From positions 186,001 to 250,000 of the forward strand of contig NZ_JARHUC010000007.1 in the NCBI RefSeq assembly GCF_029223255.1: a stretch of 64,000 nucleotides of DNA, in the 5' to 3' direction. Under the pieces are notes generated by a model. That model had not been told where the DNA came from, ran no database searches, and was given only the letters and a program-made list of their open reading frames with translations. Below, in pieces: positions 8,484-17,184 of this stretch. The translations under genes were made by a program, and so were the position numbers. The first letter of the stretch is position 1. Each line of letters opens with the position of its first letter. The stretch comes from Albimonas marina. Its GTDB lineage: Bacteria; Pseudomonadota; Alphaproteobacteria; Rhodobacterales; Rhodobacteraceae.

Positions 8484-9065
8484 ATGGCCGAGTTCCGCAT
8501 CCGCCGCACCGCGCTGACGGTGGAGGAGATCTTCCACGAAGGCGGCCCCGCCCCCGAGACCCCGCGCCGCCGCGCGGCGATGCTGGCCATCGTCTCGAAC
8601 CCCTTCGCGGGCCGCTGGGTCGAGGACATCCAGGGCGCGATGGAGGACCTCAAGCCCCTGGGCGCGATGATGTCCGAGCGGCTGGTCGAGGCGATGGGCG
8701 GCCCCGACAAGGTCGACGCCTACGGCAAGGGCGCCATCGTCGGCGAGGGCGGCGAGATCGAGCACGGCGCCCTGTGGCACGTGCCCGGCGGCTACGCGAT
8801 GCGCGGGCTGGTCAGCCCCTCGAAGGCGATCGTGCCCTCGGCGATGAAGGTGGGCGGGCTGGGCGCGCGGCTCGACGTGCCGCTGGGCCACGTGAACGCG
8901 GCCTACGTCCGCTCCCATTTCGACGCGATGGAGGTGGGCCTGCCCGACGGTCCCCGCGCCGGAGAAATCCTGTTCGCGTTGGTCATGGCGCAGGGCGGGC
9001 GCGTCCACAGCCGCATGGGCGGGCTCGAGGCCTGGGACGTGACCGGCGAGGACGGGCTGCGCTGA
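8484..9065 (+). CDS. DUF1185 / amino acid synthesis family protein
   Basis: A 193-residue protein of the family annotated AA_synth (DUF1185). The start is set by AGGGGAG about ten nucleotides before the ATG. Features include AIVSNPFAGRW near residue 35, HVPGGYAMRGLVSPSKAIVPS near 98 and a conserved HVNAAYVRSHFD near 137. The family has no proven biochemical role. It follows UPF0280 by 26 nt and closes this part of the run before a strong hairpin at 9102. Co-occurrence with the reductase and UPF0280 suggests a shared pathway. Confidence 0.75.
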   Translation: MAEFRIRRTALTVEEIFHEGGPAPETPRRRAAMLAIVSNPFAGRWVEDIQGAMEDLKPLGAMMSERLVEAMGGPDKVDAYGKGAIVGEGGEIEHGALWHVPGGYAMRGLVSPSKAIVPSAMKVGGLGARLDVPLGHVNAAYVRSHFDAMEVGLPDGPRAGEILFALVMAQGGRVHSRMGGLEAWDVTGEDGLR

Positions 9066-9546
9066 TCCGGCCCGCGCCGCCCCCCGACGCGGGCGGCGGA
9101 CAGGCCCCGGACGGAGGGGCGGCCCTCCGGCGTCCGGGGCCTCGGGCCGGTTCCCCGCGCCTCCCCGCGGGGTCGTCCCGGGGGCGGCTCGCGTTCGGCC
9201 GCGCCCCACGGCCCGGCGGCGCGTCGCCGACCGGGGCCGTGCGGAGACGTTGGCGACCGGCAACCGTCGCGCCACTACAAGGTTTCAAATCAATACGAAA
9301 ATCGATCCGACGGCCGTCCGCCGCGCGGCGCCGCGCGATCCCGCGCGCCCGCCGTCTGACGCAGCGTTTTCAGAGCACTGTTCGCCAACCTTATCATCGC
9401 GCGACGAAATTCCGCGATCCCCTCCCGGGGAGGGGCGAGTTTGAAACCGCTGTTTGATCCTTGTTGACTGGCCGGCAGGACGATGGTCTGAATGTCGCAA
9501 AGCGCCGTGCAGGCAACGGGACGCGGCGCGATACTGGGAGGACATC
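9066..9546. other. 481-bp gap before the TRAP genes
   Basis: No credible gene. It holds the hairpin at 9102-9142 and then a drop in GC from about 9280 to 9470, the only AT-richer stretch for several kb. This fits a promoter region for the TRAP genes. A TTGACT at 9464-9469 could be a -35, but the matching -10 is poor. Confidence 0.6.
9102..9142 (+). terminator. Strong hairpin, possible terminator
   Basis: A 12-bp perfect outer stem (9102-9113 with 9131-9142) encloses a 5-bp inner stem (GAGGG/CCCTC) with a GCGG tetraloop. It lies 36 bp after the DUF1185 stop. No T-run follows, so it may pause or protect RNA rather than terminate. Confidence 0.45.
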
Positions 9547-10590
9547 ATGACCAACGAATCGCGCGGCGTCAGCCGTCGCGGGATGCTGGGCGGCGCGGCC
9601 GCCATCGGCGTCGCCGCCCCCGCCTTCATCGGCAAGGCCATCGCCCAGGGTCAGGTGACCTGGCGGGTCCAGTCGCACTGGCCCAAGGCGTCCGTGTCGT
9701 TCAACGACAGCCTGGTGAAGCTGGCCTCGATCCTCGAGGACAAGACCGACGGCGCCTTCAAGATGGAGCTCTTCGGCGCCGGCGAGTTCGCCAAGGGCCC
9801 CGAGATCTTCGCCATCACCCAGCGCGGCATCGTGCAGATGGGCACGGGCTCGGCCTCCTACTACGAGAACGAGGGCACCTGCTCGGGCTTCGCCTACGGC
9901 ATCCCCGGCACGCTGCGCAACGCGCTCGAGCAGATGCACTACATCAAGAACATGGGCGTCGAGGAGCTGTTCGCCTCCGAGCTCGCCGAGAAGGGCATCA
10001 TCTACAAGGCCGAGAAGGCCTACCCGACCGAGCTGGTCGTGTCGAAGAAGGTGAACTCGGTCGAGGACTTCCAGGGTCTGAAGCTGCGCTCCTCGGGCAC
10101 CATGCTCGACTACCTGACCGCCGCCGGCGCCTCGGCGAGCTACATCGCGGGCTCCGAGCTCTACCAGGCGCTCTCCTCCGGCGTGGTCGACGGCGCCCAC
10201 TGGGGCGCGGCCCAGGGCGCCCAGTCGATGTCGCTGTGGGAGGTGTGCAAGCATCACTACCGCCCGCCGCTCGGCTTCACCGACGACGCGTGGATCTTCA
10301 ACGCCGACGCGGTCGAGGCGCTGCCCGACGACATCCGCACCATCTTCGACGCGGCGATCGAGACGCGCTACTTCCTGCGCTCGGCCGAGTACATGCACCT
10401 CGAGGCGAAGGCGCTGTCGGAGGGCGTGGCGAACGAGGGCATCACCGTCGAGGAGTTCCCCGACGACGTGCTGGAGCTGTTCACCAAGGCCTCGAGCGAC
10501 ATCATCGAGAAAGAGGCCGCGAAGTCCGAGAAGGCCGCCACCTGCGCGGACAACCTGCGGACCCTGATGAAGGACCTCGGCTACACCTGA
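9547..10590 (+). CDS. TRAP transporter solute-binding protein (DctP family), copy 1
   Basis: A 347-residue periplasmic receptor of a tripartite ATP-independent transporter. The N-terminus has a twin-arginine-like signal (SRRGMLGGAA, cleavage expected after AIAQG near residue 36). DctP motifs are clear: GAGEFAKGPEIF near residue 78 and SELYQALSSGVVDGAHWGAA near 205, the region that binds the carboxylate ligand through arginine. The ATG follows GGGAGGAC. It is a close paralogue of the next gene. TRAP receptors usually bind organic acids; the adjacent Mo-hydroxylases suggest a heteroaromatic or related carboxylate. Confidence 0.92.
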   Translation: MTNESRGVSRRGMLGGAAAIGVAAPAFIGKAIAQGQVTWRVQSHWPKASVSFNDSLVKLASILEDKTDGAFKMELFGAGEFAKGPEIFAITQRGIVQMGTGSASYYENEGTCSGFAYGIPGTLRNALEQMHYIKNMGVEELFASELAEKGIIYKAEKAYPTELVVSKKVNSVEDFQGLKLRSSGTMLDYLTAAGASASYIAGSELYQALSSGVVDGAHWGAAQGAQSMSLWEVCKHHYRPPLGFTDDAWIFNADAVEALPDDIRTIFDAAIETRYFLRSAEYMHLEAKALSEGVANEGITVEEFPDDVLELFTKASSDIIEKEAAKSEKAATCADNLRTLMKDLGYT

Positions 10591-10608
10591 GGCGCGCCGA
10601 CGTGATCG

Positions 10609-10667
10609 CCGCCCCGCCGCAGCGCGGGGCGGACCAGGCGCGGCTCCGCCCGGCGACGGGCGGAGCC
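10609..10667 (+). other. Two hairpins between the TRAP receptor genes
   Basis: Two perfect stem-loops occur in tandem: CCGCCCCGC/GCGGGGCGG (10609-10632) and an 11-bp stem GGCTCCGCCCG/CGGGCGGAGCC with a GCGA tetraloop (10642-10667). They have no T-run. Such structures between a receptor gene and its downstream genes often stabilise upstream mRNA, giving more binding protein than permease. Confidence 0.55.
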
Positions 10668-10717
10668 TGCGTCATGCGCAACCGGCGCGAAGACCGGTTC
10701 GCCAGGGGAGGAGACCC

Positions 10718-11788
10718 ATGACCCAGAACACGACCCCCGGGCCCCGCTCGGCCACCCGCCGCGCATGGCTGAAGGGCGCCGCCGGCGCCGGGGCCGTCAC
10801 GCTCGCCGCCCCGGCCCTGATCGGCCCCGCCATCGCGGCCGGCGAGGTGGAATGGCGCGTCCAGGCCGTCTGGCCCAAGGCCTCGTCGTCCTTCGACGGC
10901 TCGCTCGGCAAGCTCGCCTCGATGCTCGAGGAACGCACCGACGGCCGCTTCCGCTGGCAGCTGTTCGGCGCGGGAGAGCTGGCCAAGGGGCCGGAGATCT
11001 TCAACATCGTCTCGCGCGGCGTGGCGCAGGCGGGGACGTCCTCGGCCTCCTACATGGCCGACGTCTCCTCGGTCTCGGCCTTCGCTTACGGCATTCCGGG
11101 CACGCTCCAGGACTACTGGCAGCAGAGCCATCTGCAGAAGAACCTCGGCATCGAGGCGATGATGAGCGCCGAGACCGAGAAGCACGGCGTCATCTACAAG
11201 GCCGAGAAGTCCTACCCGACCGAGCTGATCCTGAAGGCGCCGATCGAGAACGCCGAGGATTTCTCGCGGCTCAAGCTGCGGGCCTCGGGCGCGCTTCTGG
11301 ATTACCTCGCGGCCGCGGGCGCCTCGCCCAGCTTCGTGCCGACCTCCGAGCTCTACCAGGCGCTGTCCACGGGCGTGGTCGACGGGGCCCATTACGGCGC
11401 GGCGGTGGGGGCCAAGACCCTCTCGCTGTGGGAGGTGTGCAAGTATCACATGAAGCCGGCGCTCGCCTTCAGCTCCGACGCCTGGGTGTTCAACGCCGAC
11501 GCGATGGAGGCGCTGCCCGACGACCTGCGCCTGCACCTGACCGCCCTGCTGGAGGAGCGCTATTACGCGCGCACCACCGAGTACCAGCTCCTCGAGACCC
11601 TCGCCATCAAGGACGGGGTCGAGAACCAGGGCGTGACGGTGATGCAGTTCCCCGACGACGTGCAGGAGCGCATGGCCAAGGCCTCGGCCGAGATCCTTGC
11701 GCGGGAGGCCGAGCGTTCGGAGGCCGCCGCCACCGCCGCGGACCGGCTGAACGAGTTCATGTCCCAGCTCGGCATCGAGCGCGGCTGA
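10718..11788 (+). CDS. TRAP transporter solute-binding protein (DctP family), copy 2
   Basis: A 356-residue paralogue of the preceding receptor. It shares GAGELAKGPEIF near residue 85, SASYMADVSS near 108 and SELYQALSTGVVDGAHYGAA near 208. The signal region has a twin arginine (ATRRAWLKGAAGAG) with cleavage expected near AIAAG. The ATG at 10718 follows AGGGGAGGAG. Two receptors for one DctQM permease suggest two related ligands or dosage by duplication; the proteins differ enough to be an old duplication. Binding residues cannot be assigned to a substrate by eye. Confidence 0.92.
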   Translation: MTQNTTPGPRSATRRAWLKGAAGAGAVTLAAPALIGPAIAAGEVEWRVQAVWPKASSSFDGSLGKLASMLEERTDGRFRWQLFGAGELAKGPEIFNIVSRGVAQAGTSSASYMADVSSVSAFAYGIPGTLQDYWQQSHLQKNLGIEAMMSAETEKHGVIYKAEKSYPTELILKAPIENAEDFSRLKLRASGALLDYLAAAGASPSFVPTSELYQALSTGVVDGAHYGAAVGAKTLSLWEVCKYHMKPALAFSSDAWVFNADAMEALPDDLRLHLTALLEERYYARTTEYQLLETLAIKDGVENQGVTVMQFPDDVQERMAKASAEILAREAERSEAAATAADRLNEFMSQLGIERG

Positions 11789-11943
11789 GCCGCGCCCCAA
11801 GCGGCCCGCGCGCCGCGGCCCGAGGCGTCCGGTCCCCAGGGGCGCCTCCGAAGATCCGCCGCCCGTTCCCCCCGGGGCGCGGGCGGTCCCCCCCGCCGAC
11901 CCGGTTCCGGCCCCGCGCCGGACCGTGCAGTTCCCGAGGTCCC

Positions 11944-12507
11944 ATGTTCGCCTCCTTCGCCCGAGCGATCACCTCGCTCAACCGATGGATCGGACGGATC
12001 GCCGCCTGGGTGGTGATCCCGCTGTTCCTGCTGCTGTTGTGCGACGTGGTCATGCGTTATTTCGCCGGCCGCCCGCTGATCTGGACGTCCGAGACCGCGC
12101 AGCTGGTCTTCGCCGTCTACGGCACCATCGCCGGCGGCTGGCTGCTGGCCGAGCGCGGCCACGTCAACGTCGACATCTTTTACGGAAACTTCAGCCCGAA
12201 GCGGAAGGCGCTGGCGGACCTGTCCACCTGCTTCCTGTTCCTGCTGTTCGTGGGCGTGCTGCTGTGGCAGGGCCTCGACCTCGCGATCGAGAGCTACGAG
12301 AAGCTCGAGCGCTCGAACTCGGCCTGGAAGCCGCAGATCTGGTTCGTGAAGTTCTTCATTCCCGTCTCCGCGCTGCTGCTGTTCCTCCAGGGGATCGTGC
12401 GCATCGTCGCGGACGTGCGGGTGCTGATGGGCCTGCCCATCCCTGACGACATCTACGGCGCCCCCGCGACCAAGGGTCCGGCCCACGGCGAGGAGGGCGA
12501 GGCATGA
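11944..12507 (+). CDS. TRAP transporter small permease (DctQ)
   Basis: A 187-residue inner-membrane protein with four hydrophobic segments (about residues 17-37, 50-72, 88-110 and 130-150). The DctQ signature DVVMRYFAGRPLIWTSETA follows the first. It pairs with DctM to form the sodium-coupled permease. The ATG at 11944 is taken because the upstream frame is not conserved; the Shine-Dalgarno (GAGGT) is weak. It overlaps the dctM start by four bases (ATGA at 12504), the usual arrangement for stoichiometric synthesis. Confidence 0.92.
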   Translation: MFASFARAITSLNRWIGRIAAWVVIPLFLLLLCDVVMRYFAGRPLIWTSETAQLVFAVYGTIAGGWLLAERGHVNVDIFYGNFSPKRKALADLSTCFLFLLFVGVLLWQGLDLAIESYEKLERSNSAWKPQIWFVKFFIPVSALLLFLQGIVRIVADVRVLMGLPIPDDIYGAPATKGPAHGEEGEA

Positions 12508-13820
12508 GCGTCGAACTGATGACCCTGATCTTCTTCGGGGCGCTGCTGTTCTTCCTGTTCCTGGGAACCCCGCTGACCTTCGTGCTCGGCGGCCTGTCCT
12601 CGATCTTCCTGTGGTGGAAGTGGGGGGACATGGCGTTCTACCTGATCGCCTCGAAGCTCTGGGACTCGATGTCGAGCTTCACGCTCGTGGCCATCCCCCT
12701 GTTCGTCTTCATGGCGATGATGCTCGAACGATCAGGCGTGGCGCATGATCTATACCGCATGATGCACGTGTGGTGGGGCGGCATCCGGGGCGGTCTCGCC
12801 ATCGGCACCGTGGCGATCTGCGCGATCTTCGCGGCCATGTGCGGCATCTCCGGCGCGGCCGTGGTCACCATGGGCACCATCGCCCTGCCGCGGATGCTCG
12901 AGCGGGGCTACGACTCCAAGATGGCGCTGGGCGCGATCAACGCCGGCGGCGGCTGGGGGATCCTGATCCCGCCCTCGATCCTGATGGTGCTCTATGCCCT
13001 TCAGACCGAGGTTTCGGTCGGCCGGCTCTTCGCGGCGGGCATCGGGCCGGGGCTGCTGCTGTTCGTGCTGGTCTCGATCTACATCGCCGTGCGCTGCTGG
13101 CTTCAGCCCTCGATGGGCCCGGCCCTGCCGCCGGAGGAGCGCGCGGGCTGGGACGTGAAGCTGAAGTCGCTGGCCGCGGTGATCCTGCCGCTGTTCATCG
13201 TCTTCATCGTGCTCGGCTCGATCTTCGGCGGCTTCGCGACGCCGACCGAGGCCGCGGCCATCGGCGTCTTCGGCGCCATGGTGGCGGCGGCGGTGAACCG
13301 GCAGCTGACCTTCAAGAACATCTCGGACTCGGCCAAGGCGACGCTGAAGCTGACCACGATGATCATGTGGATCCTGTTCGCCGCGCACGCCTTCTCGGCG
13401 GCCTACACCGCGCTGGGCGCCCAGGCGCTGATCTCGGACGTGGTCGAGCTGATCCCGGGCGGCAAGTACGGCGGTCTCGCCTTCATGATGGCGGTGCTGT
13501 TCTTCCTGGGCATGGTGCTCGATCCCGTGGGCATCATGCTGATCACGCTGCCGGTGTTCCTGCCGATCATCGCGGCCAACGGCTTCGACCCGATCTGGTT
13601 CGGCATCCTGTTCGTGATCATGATGGAGGTCGGCTACATGACCCCGCCCTTCGGCTTCAACCTCTTCTACCTGAAGGGCGTTGCGCCTCCGGGCATCGGC
13701 ATGGGCGAGATCTACGCCTCGGTCATCCCCTACGTGCTGGTCACGCTGCTGGGGCTGGCGCTGATCGTGATCTTCCCCTCGATCGCGCTCTACCTGCCCG
13801 AGCTGTTCTTCTCCCGCTAG
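12504..13820 (+). CDS. TRAP transporter large permease (DctM)
   Basis: A 438-residue polytopic membrane protein of about 12 helices and the catalytic channel of the TRAP system. Typical DctM stretches are LFVFMAMMLERSGVAHDLY near residue 68, GILIPPSILMVLYALQTEVS near 151 and GYMTPPFGFNLFYLKGV near 377. It is translationally coupled to dctQ. A good terminator-like hairpin follows at 13843, separating it from the stand-alone Mo-hydroxylase gene downstream. Confidence 0.95.
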   Translation: MSVELMTLIFFGALLFFLFLGTPLTFVLGGLSSIFLWWKWGDMAFYLIASKLWDSMSSFTLVAIPLFVFMAMMLERSGVAHDLYRMMHVWWGGIRGGLAIGTVAICAIFAAMCGISGAAVVTMGTIALPRMLERGYDSKMALGAINAGGGWGILIPPSILMVLYALQTEVSVGRLFAAGIGPGLLLFVLVSIYIAVRCWLQPSMGPALPPEERAGWDVKLKSLAAVILPLFIVFIVLGSIFGGFATPTEAAAIGVFGAMVAAAVNRQLTFKNISDSAKATLKLTTMIMWILFAAHAFSAAYTALGAQALISDVVELIPGGKYGGLAFMMAVLFFLGMVLDPVGIMLITLPVFLPIIAANGFDPIWFGILFVIMMEVGYMTPPFGFNLFYLKGVAPPGIGMGEIYASVIPYVLVTLLGLALIVIFPSIALYLPELFFSR

Positions 13821-13842
13821 GGAAGGACGCCCGGACCTGACG

Positions 13843-13880
13843 GGGGGCGGCGAAGGCTCTGGCCATCGCCGCCCCCTTGT
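13843..13880 (+). terminator. Terminator-like hairpin after dctM
   Basis: An 11-bp perfect stem GGGGGCGGCGA/TCGCCGCCCCC (13843-13853 with 13866-13876) with a 12-nt loop, followed by TTGT. It lies 22 bp after the dctM stop. The T-tract is short, so termination may be partial. Confidence 0.55.
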
Positions 13881-14012
13881 GCCTTCATGCCCCCGGATCC
13901 GCCCGGCGGCCGCCCCCCGCGACCTTCGCCGACCGGACGGCTCCCGCGCCCGCGCCCTGCGGGCCCGCGCCTCCCATTCGCCGACGGTCCCCCGATCGAA
14001 GGAGCCTCCCCG

Positions 14013-16325
14013 ATGACCGACCAGCGCCGCGGACGCCGCGAGGACGTCCGATTCACCTCCGGCCGGGGCCGCTATTCCGACGACGTGAAGGTGGAGGGCG
14101 CGCTGCACGTGGCCTTCGCCCGCGCCCCCCAGGCCAGCGGCGCGCTGCGCGACCTCGACGTCTCCGCCGCGCTGGAGATCCCGGGCGTCGTCGCGGCGCT
14201 GACCGCGGCCGACCTCGCCGCCGACGGGATCGACCCGTTCTCGGTCCCCGCCAAGGTGAAGGGCGTCGAGCCCGACGGGACCGGGGAGCGGCTGTGGACC
14301 CAGACGCCGCGCCCGTTTCTCGTCGCCGACCGCCTGCGCCATGCCGCCGAGCCGGTGGCGATGATCCTGGCCGAGACCGCCCACGCCGCCGCCGACGGGG
14401 CCGAGGCCGTGAGCTTCGACGTCGACGAGACGCCCGCCGTCCTGACCCTCGACGACGCCCGGGCCGAGGGCGCGCCGCTGGTCTGGGACGACCACCCCGG
14501 CAACATCGCCTACGTCTGGGCCAAGGGCGACTGGGCCGCGGCGGGCGAGGCGCTGGCCGCCTCCGCCCACGTGACCCGCCTGCGCAGCCACGTCAGCCGC
14601 GTCGCCGCCGCCACGATGGAGCCGCGCGCCTGCGTCGCCTCCCCCGGCGCGGACGGGCGGCTGACGGTCTGGGCCTCGATCCAGAACGCGCCCTCGATGC
14701 GCGGCGCGCTGGCCGCGATCCTCAAGCGCCCGGCCGAGGAGTTCCGCGTGATCGCCCCCGACGTGGGCGGCAGCTTCGGCATGAAGTCCGGCCCCCTGCG
14801 CGAGGAGATCCTCTGCGCCTGGGCCGCCCTGCGCCTGGGCCGCCCCGTGCGCTGGACCGCCACCCGCTCCGAGGCGCTGCTCTCGGACGAGCCGGGGCGC
14901 GACATGCTGGCGGAGGCGGAGCTGGGCCTCGACGCAGAGGGCCGCTTCACCGCACTGCGCGCGCGCCTGACGCCCAACGTGGGCGCCTACGTCTCCGGCC
15001 GCTCGCTGGTGGCGATCGGGAACTTCGGCGGCGTCTCGGGCACCTACCGGCTGCCGGTCACGGCGGGGCAGGTGGTGGGCGTCTTCTCCAACGCCACGCC
15101 CTCCGCCCCCTACCGCGGCGCCGGTCGGCCGGAGGCGACCTACCTCGTCGAGATGGCCATCGACCAGGCGGCGCGGGAGCTCGGCCTCGACCGGGTCGAG
15201 CTGCGCCGGCGCAACCTGGTCCCGCCCGAGGCGATGCCCTGGGACACCGGCTTCATCTTCTCCTACGACAGCGGCGACTTTCCCGCGGTGATGGAGCAGG
15301 CGGCGCAGGCGGCCGACCTCGCGGGCTTCCCTGCGCGGCGCGCGGAGTCGGAGGCCAAGGGCCTGCTGCGGGGCCTGGGCGTGGCCAACTGCATCGAGGT
15401 CGCGGGCGGCCCCTTCGGCGTCGTCTCCCCCGACCATTCCGAGGCGACGATCGGGACCGACGGCCGCATCCGGCTCGCGGTCGGGGTGATGTCGGCGGGG
15501 CAGGGGCTCGAGACCGCGATGGTCGGGCTGGCGGCCGCGCAGCTCGGCGTCTCCGAGGAGCTGATCGACTACGTGCAGGCCGACACCGATGCGCTGGAGG
15601 TGGGCAAGGGCATGGGCGGCTCGGCCGCCATGACCACCGGCGCCCCCGCGGTGCGCGAGGCGGTGGCGAAGGTGATCGAGGCCGCGAAGGAACGCGCGGC
15701 CGAGGCGATGGAGGTCGCGATCGCCGATCTCGAATACGCCGACGGCGCGGTGCGCATCGCCGGCACCGACCGCGCCATGACGCTGGCCGAGATTGCCCGC
15801 GCGGCGGAGGCGCGCGACATGGCGCTGACCGCGCGCGGCTCCTTCAAGCCGTCGGACTGCACCTATCCCAACGGCTGCCATGTCTGCGAGGTGGAGATCG
15901 ACCCCGAGACGGGCGCCTGCCGCATCGCCGCCTACACGGGCGTCGAGGACATCGGCCACGTGATCTATCCGCAGATGGCCGAGGGGCAGGTGCAGGGCGG
16001 CGTGGTGCAGGCGCTGGGCCAGGTGCTGTTCGAGCAGGTGGTCGCCGATCCCGACGGCCAGGTCCTGTCGGCGAGCTTCATGGACTACGCCATGCCCCGC
16101 GCCGCGGACCTGCCCCCCATCGCCTGCGCCTTCGCCGAGGGCATGCCGACCGCGATCAATCCGCTGGGCGCCAAGGGCGTGGGGGAGGCGGGCTCGGTCG
16201 GGGCGCTGTCGGCGGGAATGTCGGCGGTGCGCGACGCGCTGGCCTGCGCCGGGGTCGAGAACTTCGACATGCCCGCGACGCCCGTTCGGGTGTGGAGCGC
16301 GCTCCAAACCGCGCGCGGGAGCTGA
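14013..16325 (+). CDS. Stand-alone molybdenum hydroxylase large subunit
   Basis: A 770-residue molybdopterin-binding large subunit of the CO dehydrogenase/xanthine dehydrogenase superfamily. Motifs in order: RFTSGRGRYSDD near residue 12, GGSFGMKSG near 252, APYRGAGRPEA near 368, SAGQGLETA near 493 and GAKGVGEAGS near 720 with the catalytic glutamate. YRGAGR matches form II CoxL-type enzymes, whose substrates are mostly unknown, not true CO dehydrogenase. The ATG follows GAAGGAG. No Fe-S or FAD subunit accompanies it, so it may share those of the first hydroxylase (2306-5901) or partners elsewhere. Confidence 0.9.
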   Translation: MTDQRRGRREDVRFTSGRGRYSDDVKVEGALHVAFARAPQASGALRDLDVSAALEIPGVVAALTAADLAADGIDPFSVPAKVKGVEPDGTGERLWTQTPRPFLVADRLRHAAEPVAMILAETAHAAADGAEAVSFDVDETPAVLTLDDARAEGAPLVWDDHPGNIAYVWAKGDWAAAGEALAASAHVTRLRSHVSRVAAATMEPRACVASPGADGRLTVWASIQNAPSMRGALAAILKRPAEEFRVIAPDVGGSFGMKSGPLREEILCAWAALRLGRPVRWTATRSEALLSDEPGRDMLAEAELGLDAEGRFTALRARLTPNVGAYVSGRSLVAIGNFGGVSGTYRLPVTAGQVVGVFSNATPSAPYRGAGRPEATYLVEMAIDQAARELGLDRVELRRRNLVPPEAMPWDTGFIFSYDSGDFPAVMEQAAQAADLAGFPARRAESEAKGLLRGLGVANCIEVAGGPFGVVSPDHSEATIGTDGRIRLAVGVMSAGQGLETAMVGLAAAQLGVSEELIDYVQADTDALEVGKGMGGSAAMTTGAPAVREAVAKVIEAAKERAAEAMEVAIADLEYADGAVRIAGTDRAMTLAEIARAAEARDMALTARGSFKPSDCTYPNGCHVCEVEIDPETGACRIAAYTGVEDIGHVIYPQMAEGQVQGGVVQALGQVLFEQVVADPDGQVLSASFMDYAMPRAADLPPIACAFAEGMPTAINPLGAKGVGEAGSVGALSAGMSAVRDALACAGVENFDMPATPVRVWSALQTARGS

Positions 16326-16872
16326 TTCGAGCCGCTGCAGAGCGATTCGTCGCCGACTCGCGTTTTTCCGCCCGGACGCCCCCGAACGGCGCGGCGCCGA
16401 CGTGACGCGCGTGTGAGAAACCAGACGTTTGACCCGGCGGGCGTGCAAAACCGCTTGCCGGAAACGCCGACCTGTGAGAATTCGGAAGCAGGCGCTGCGG
16501 GCTCAGGGACCCCTCCGAAGCCCGCGCCCCTCGTCCGATCGCACCGCCGCAAGAGCGGGAGGCCGGGCGTAGCGCCGGCCCGGGGGAGGCGTCCGCAAGG
16601 CCGCCCCGGAACCCCGGTCGAAGAACCGCGTCGGTGCGCGCGGCACGCCAACCTGTCGCCGGCAGGCCCGAGGGCCGCCGCCGCGACGAACGAAAGACCC
16701 CCTTGCAGATTTTCGCGGCCCCCGGCCTCGCCGAGATCGTTCCCGCGCCCGTCCAGGGCCCCGGACGCATTCCGGCCTCGCCAAGCTCCCCAGCGGCGGG
16801 GCCGTTCTGGATTCGTCGTCGCGGCCTGGTCGGCGCGGCGCGGATGGGCGCCCGGTAGAAGGAGACATCACC
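16326..16872. other. 547-bp gap upstream of the cold-shock gene
   Basis: No convincing protein gene; open frames here have random-looking proline/arginine-rich translations. A less GC-rich patch at about 16405-16490 is the likeliest promoter area. If so, the cold-shock mRNA has a long structured leader of several hundred bases, as known for cspA-type genes whose leaders act as temperature-sensitive switches. Confidence 0.5.
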
Positions 16873-17082
16873 ATGATGACGGGTACGGTTAAGTGGTTCA
16901 ACGGAACCAAGGGCTACGGCTTCATCGAGCCTGAGGACGGCGGCAAGGACGTGTTCGTCCACATCTCGGCCGTCGAGCGCTCGGGCCTGAAGGGCCTGAA
17001 CGAGGGCCAGAAGATCGGCTTCGAGATCGAGGTCGACAAGCGCCGCGGCAAGTCCTCGGCGGTCAACCTGCAGGCGCTCTGA
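16873..17082 (+). CDS. cspA: Cold-shock protein, CspA family
   Basis: A 69-residue single cold-shock domain that binds single-stranded RNA/DNA and acts as an RNA chaperone. The RNA-binding motifs are KGYGFIEP (about 14-21) and VFVHIS (about 29-34). AAGGAGA lies just upstream; two ATG codons are adjacent (16873, 16876). The long untranslated leader and the two strong hairpins downstream show a monocistronic unit. Alphaproteobacteria carry several paralogues, so cold induction of this copy is not certain. Confidence 0.96.
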   Translation: MMTGTVKWFNGTKGYGFIEPEDGGKDVFVHISAVERSGLKGLNEGQKIGFEIEVDKRRGKSSAVNLQAL

Positions 17083-17090
17083 CGCGCCGA

Positions 17091-17153
17091 ACGGACCGGG
17101 CCAGCCCGGGTCGGGGTGCCCCACGCCCCCGACCCTCCCGGCCCGGACCGTTT
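17091..17153 (+). terminator. First hairpin after cspA
   Basis: A 9-bp perfect stem GGGTCGGGG/CCCCGACCC is extended outwards by a nearly perfect CGGACCGGGCC/GGCCCGGACCG arm and ends in TTT at 17151-17153. It starts 9 bp after the cspA stop codon. Confidence 0.55.
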
Positions 17154-17184
17154 CCCCGACCGGAGCGCGCTCTGGCTGGGCCCG

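Noticed and set aside
13843-16325. Reading the stand-alone Mo subunit as a CO dehydrogenase CoxL
   Set aside because: True CoxL has AYxCSFR in the active loop; this protein has YRGAGR and lacks coxM and coxS neighbours.
12750-16448. Open frame of 1,232 codons on the minus strand
   Set aside because: Shadow of dctM and the second Mo-hydroxylase; low-complexity composition and no family resemblance.
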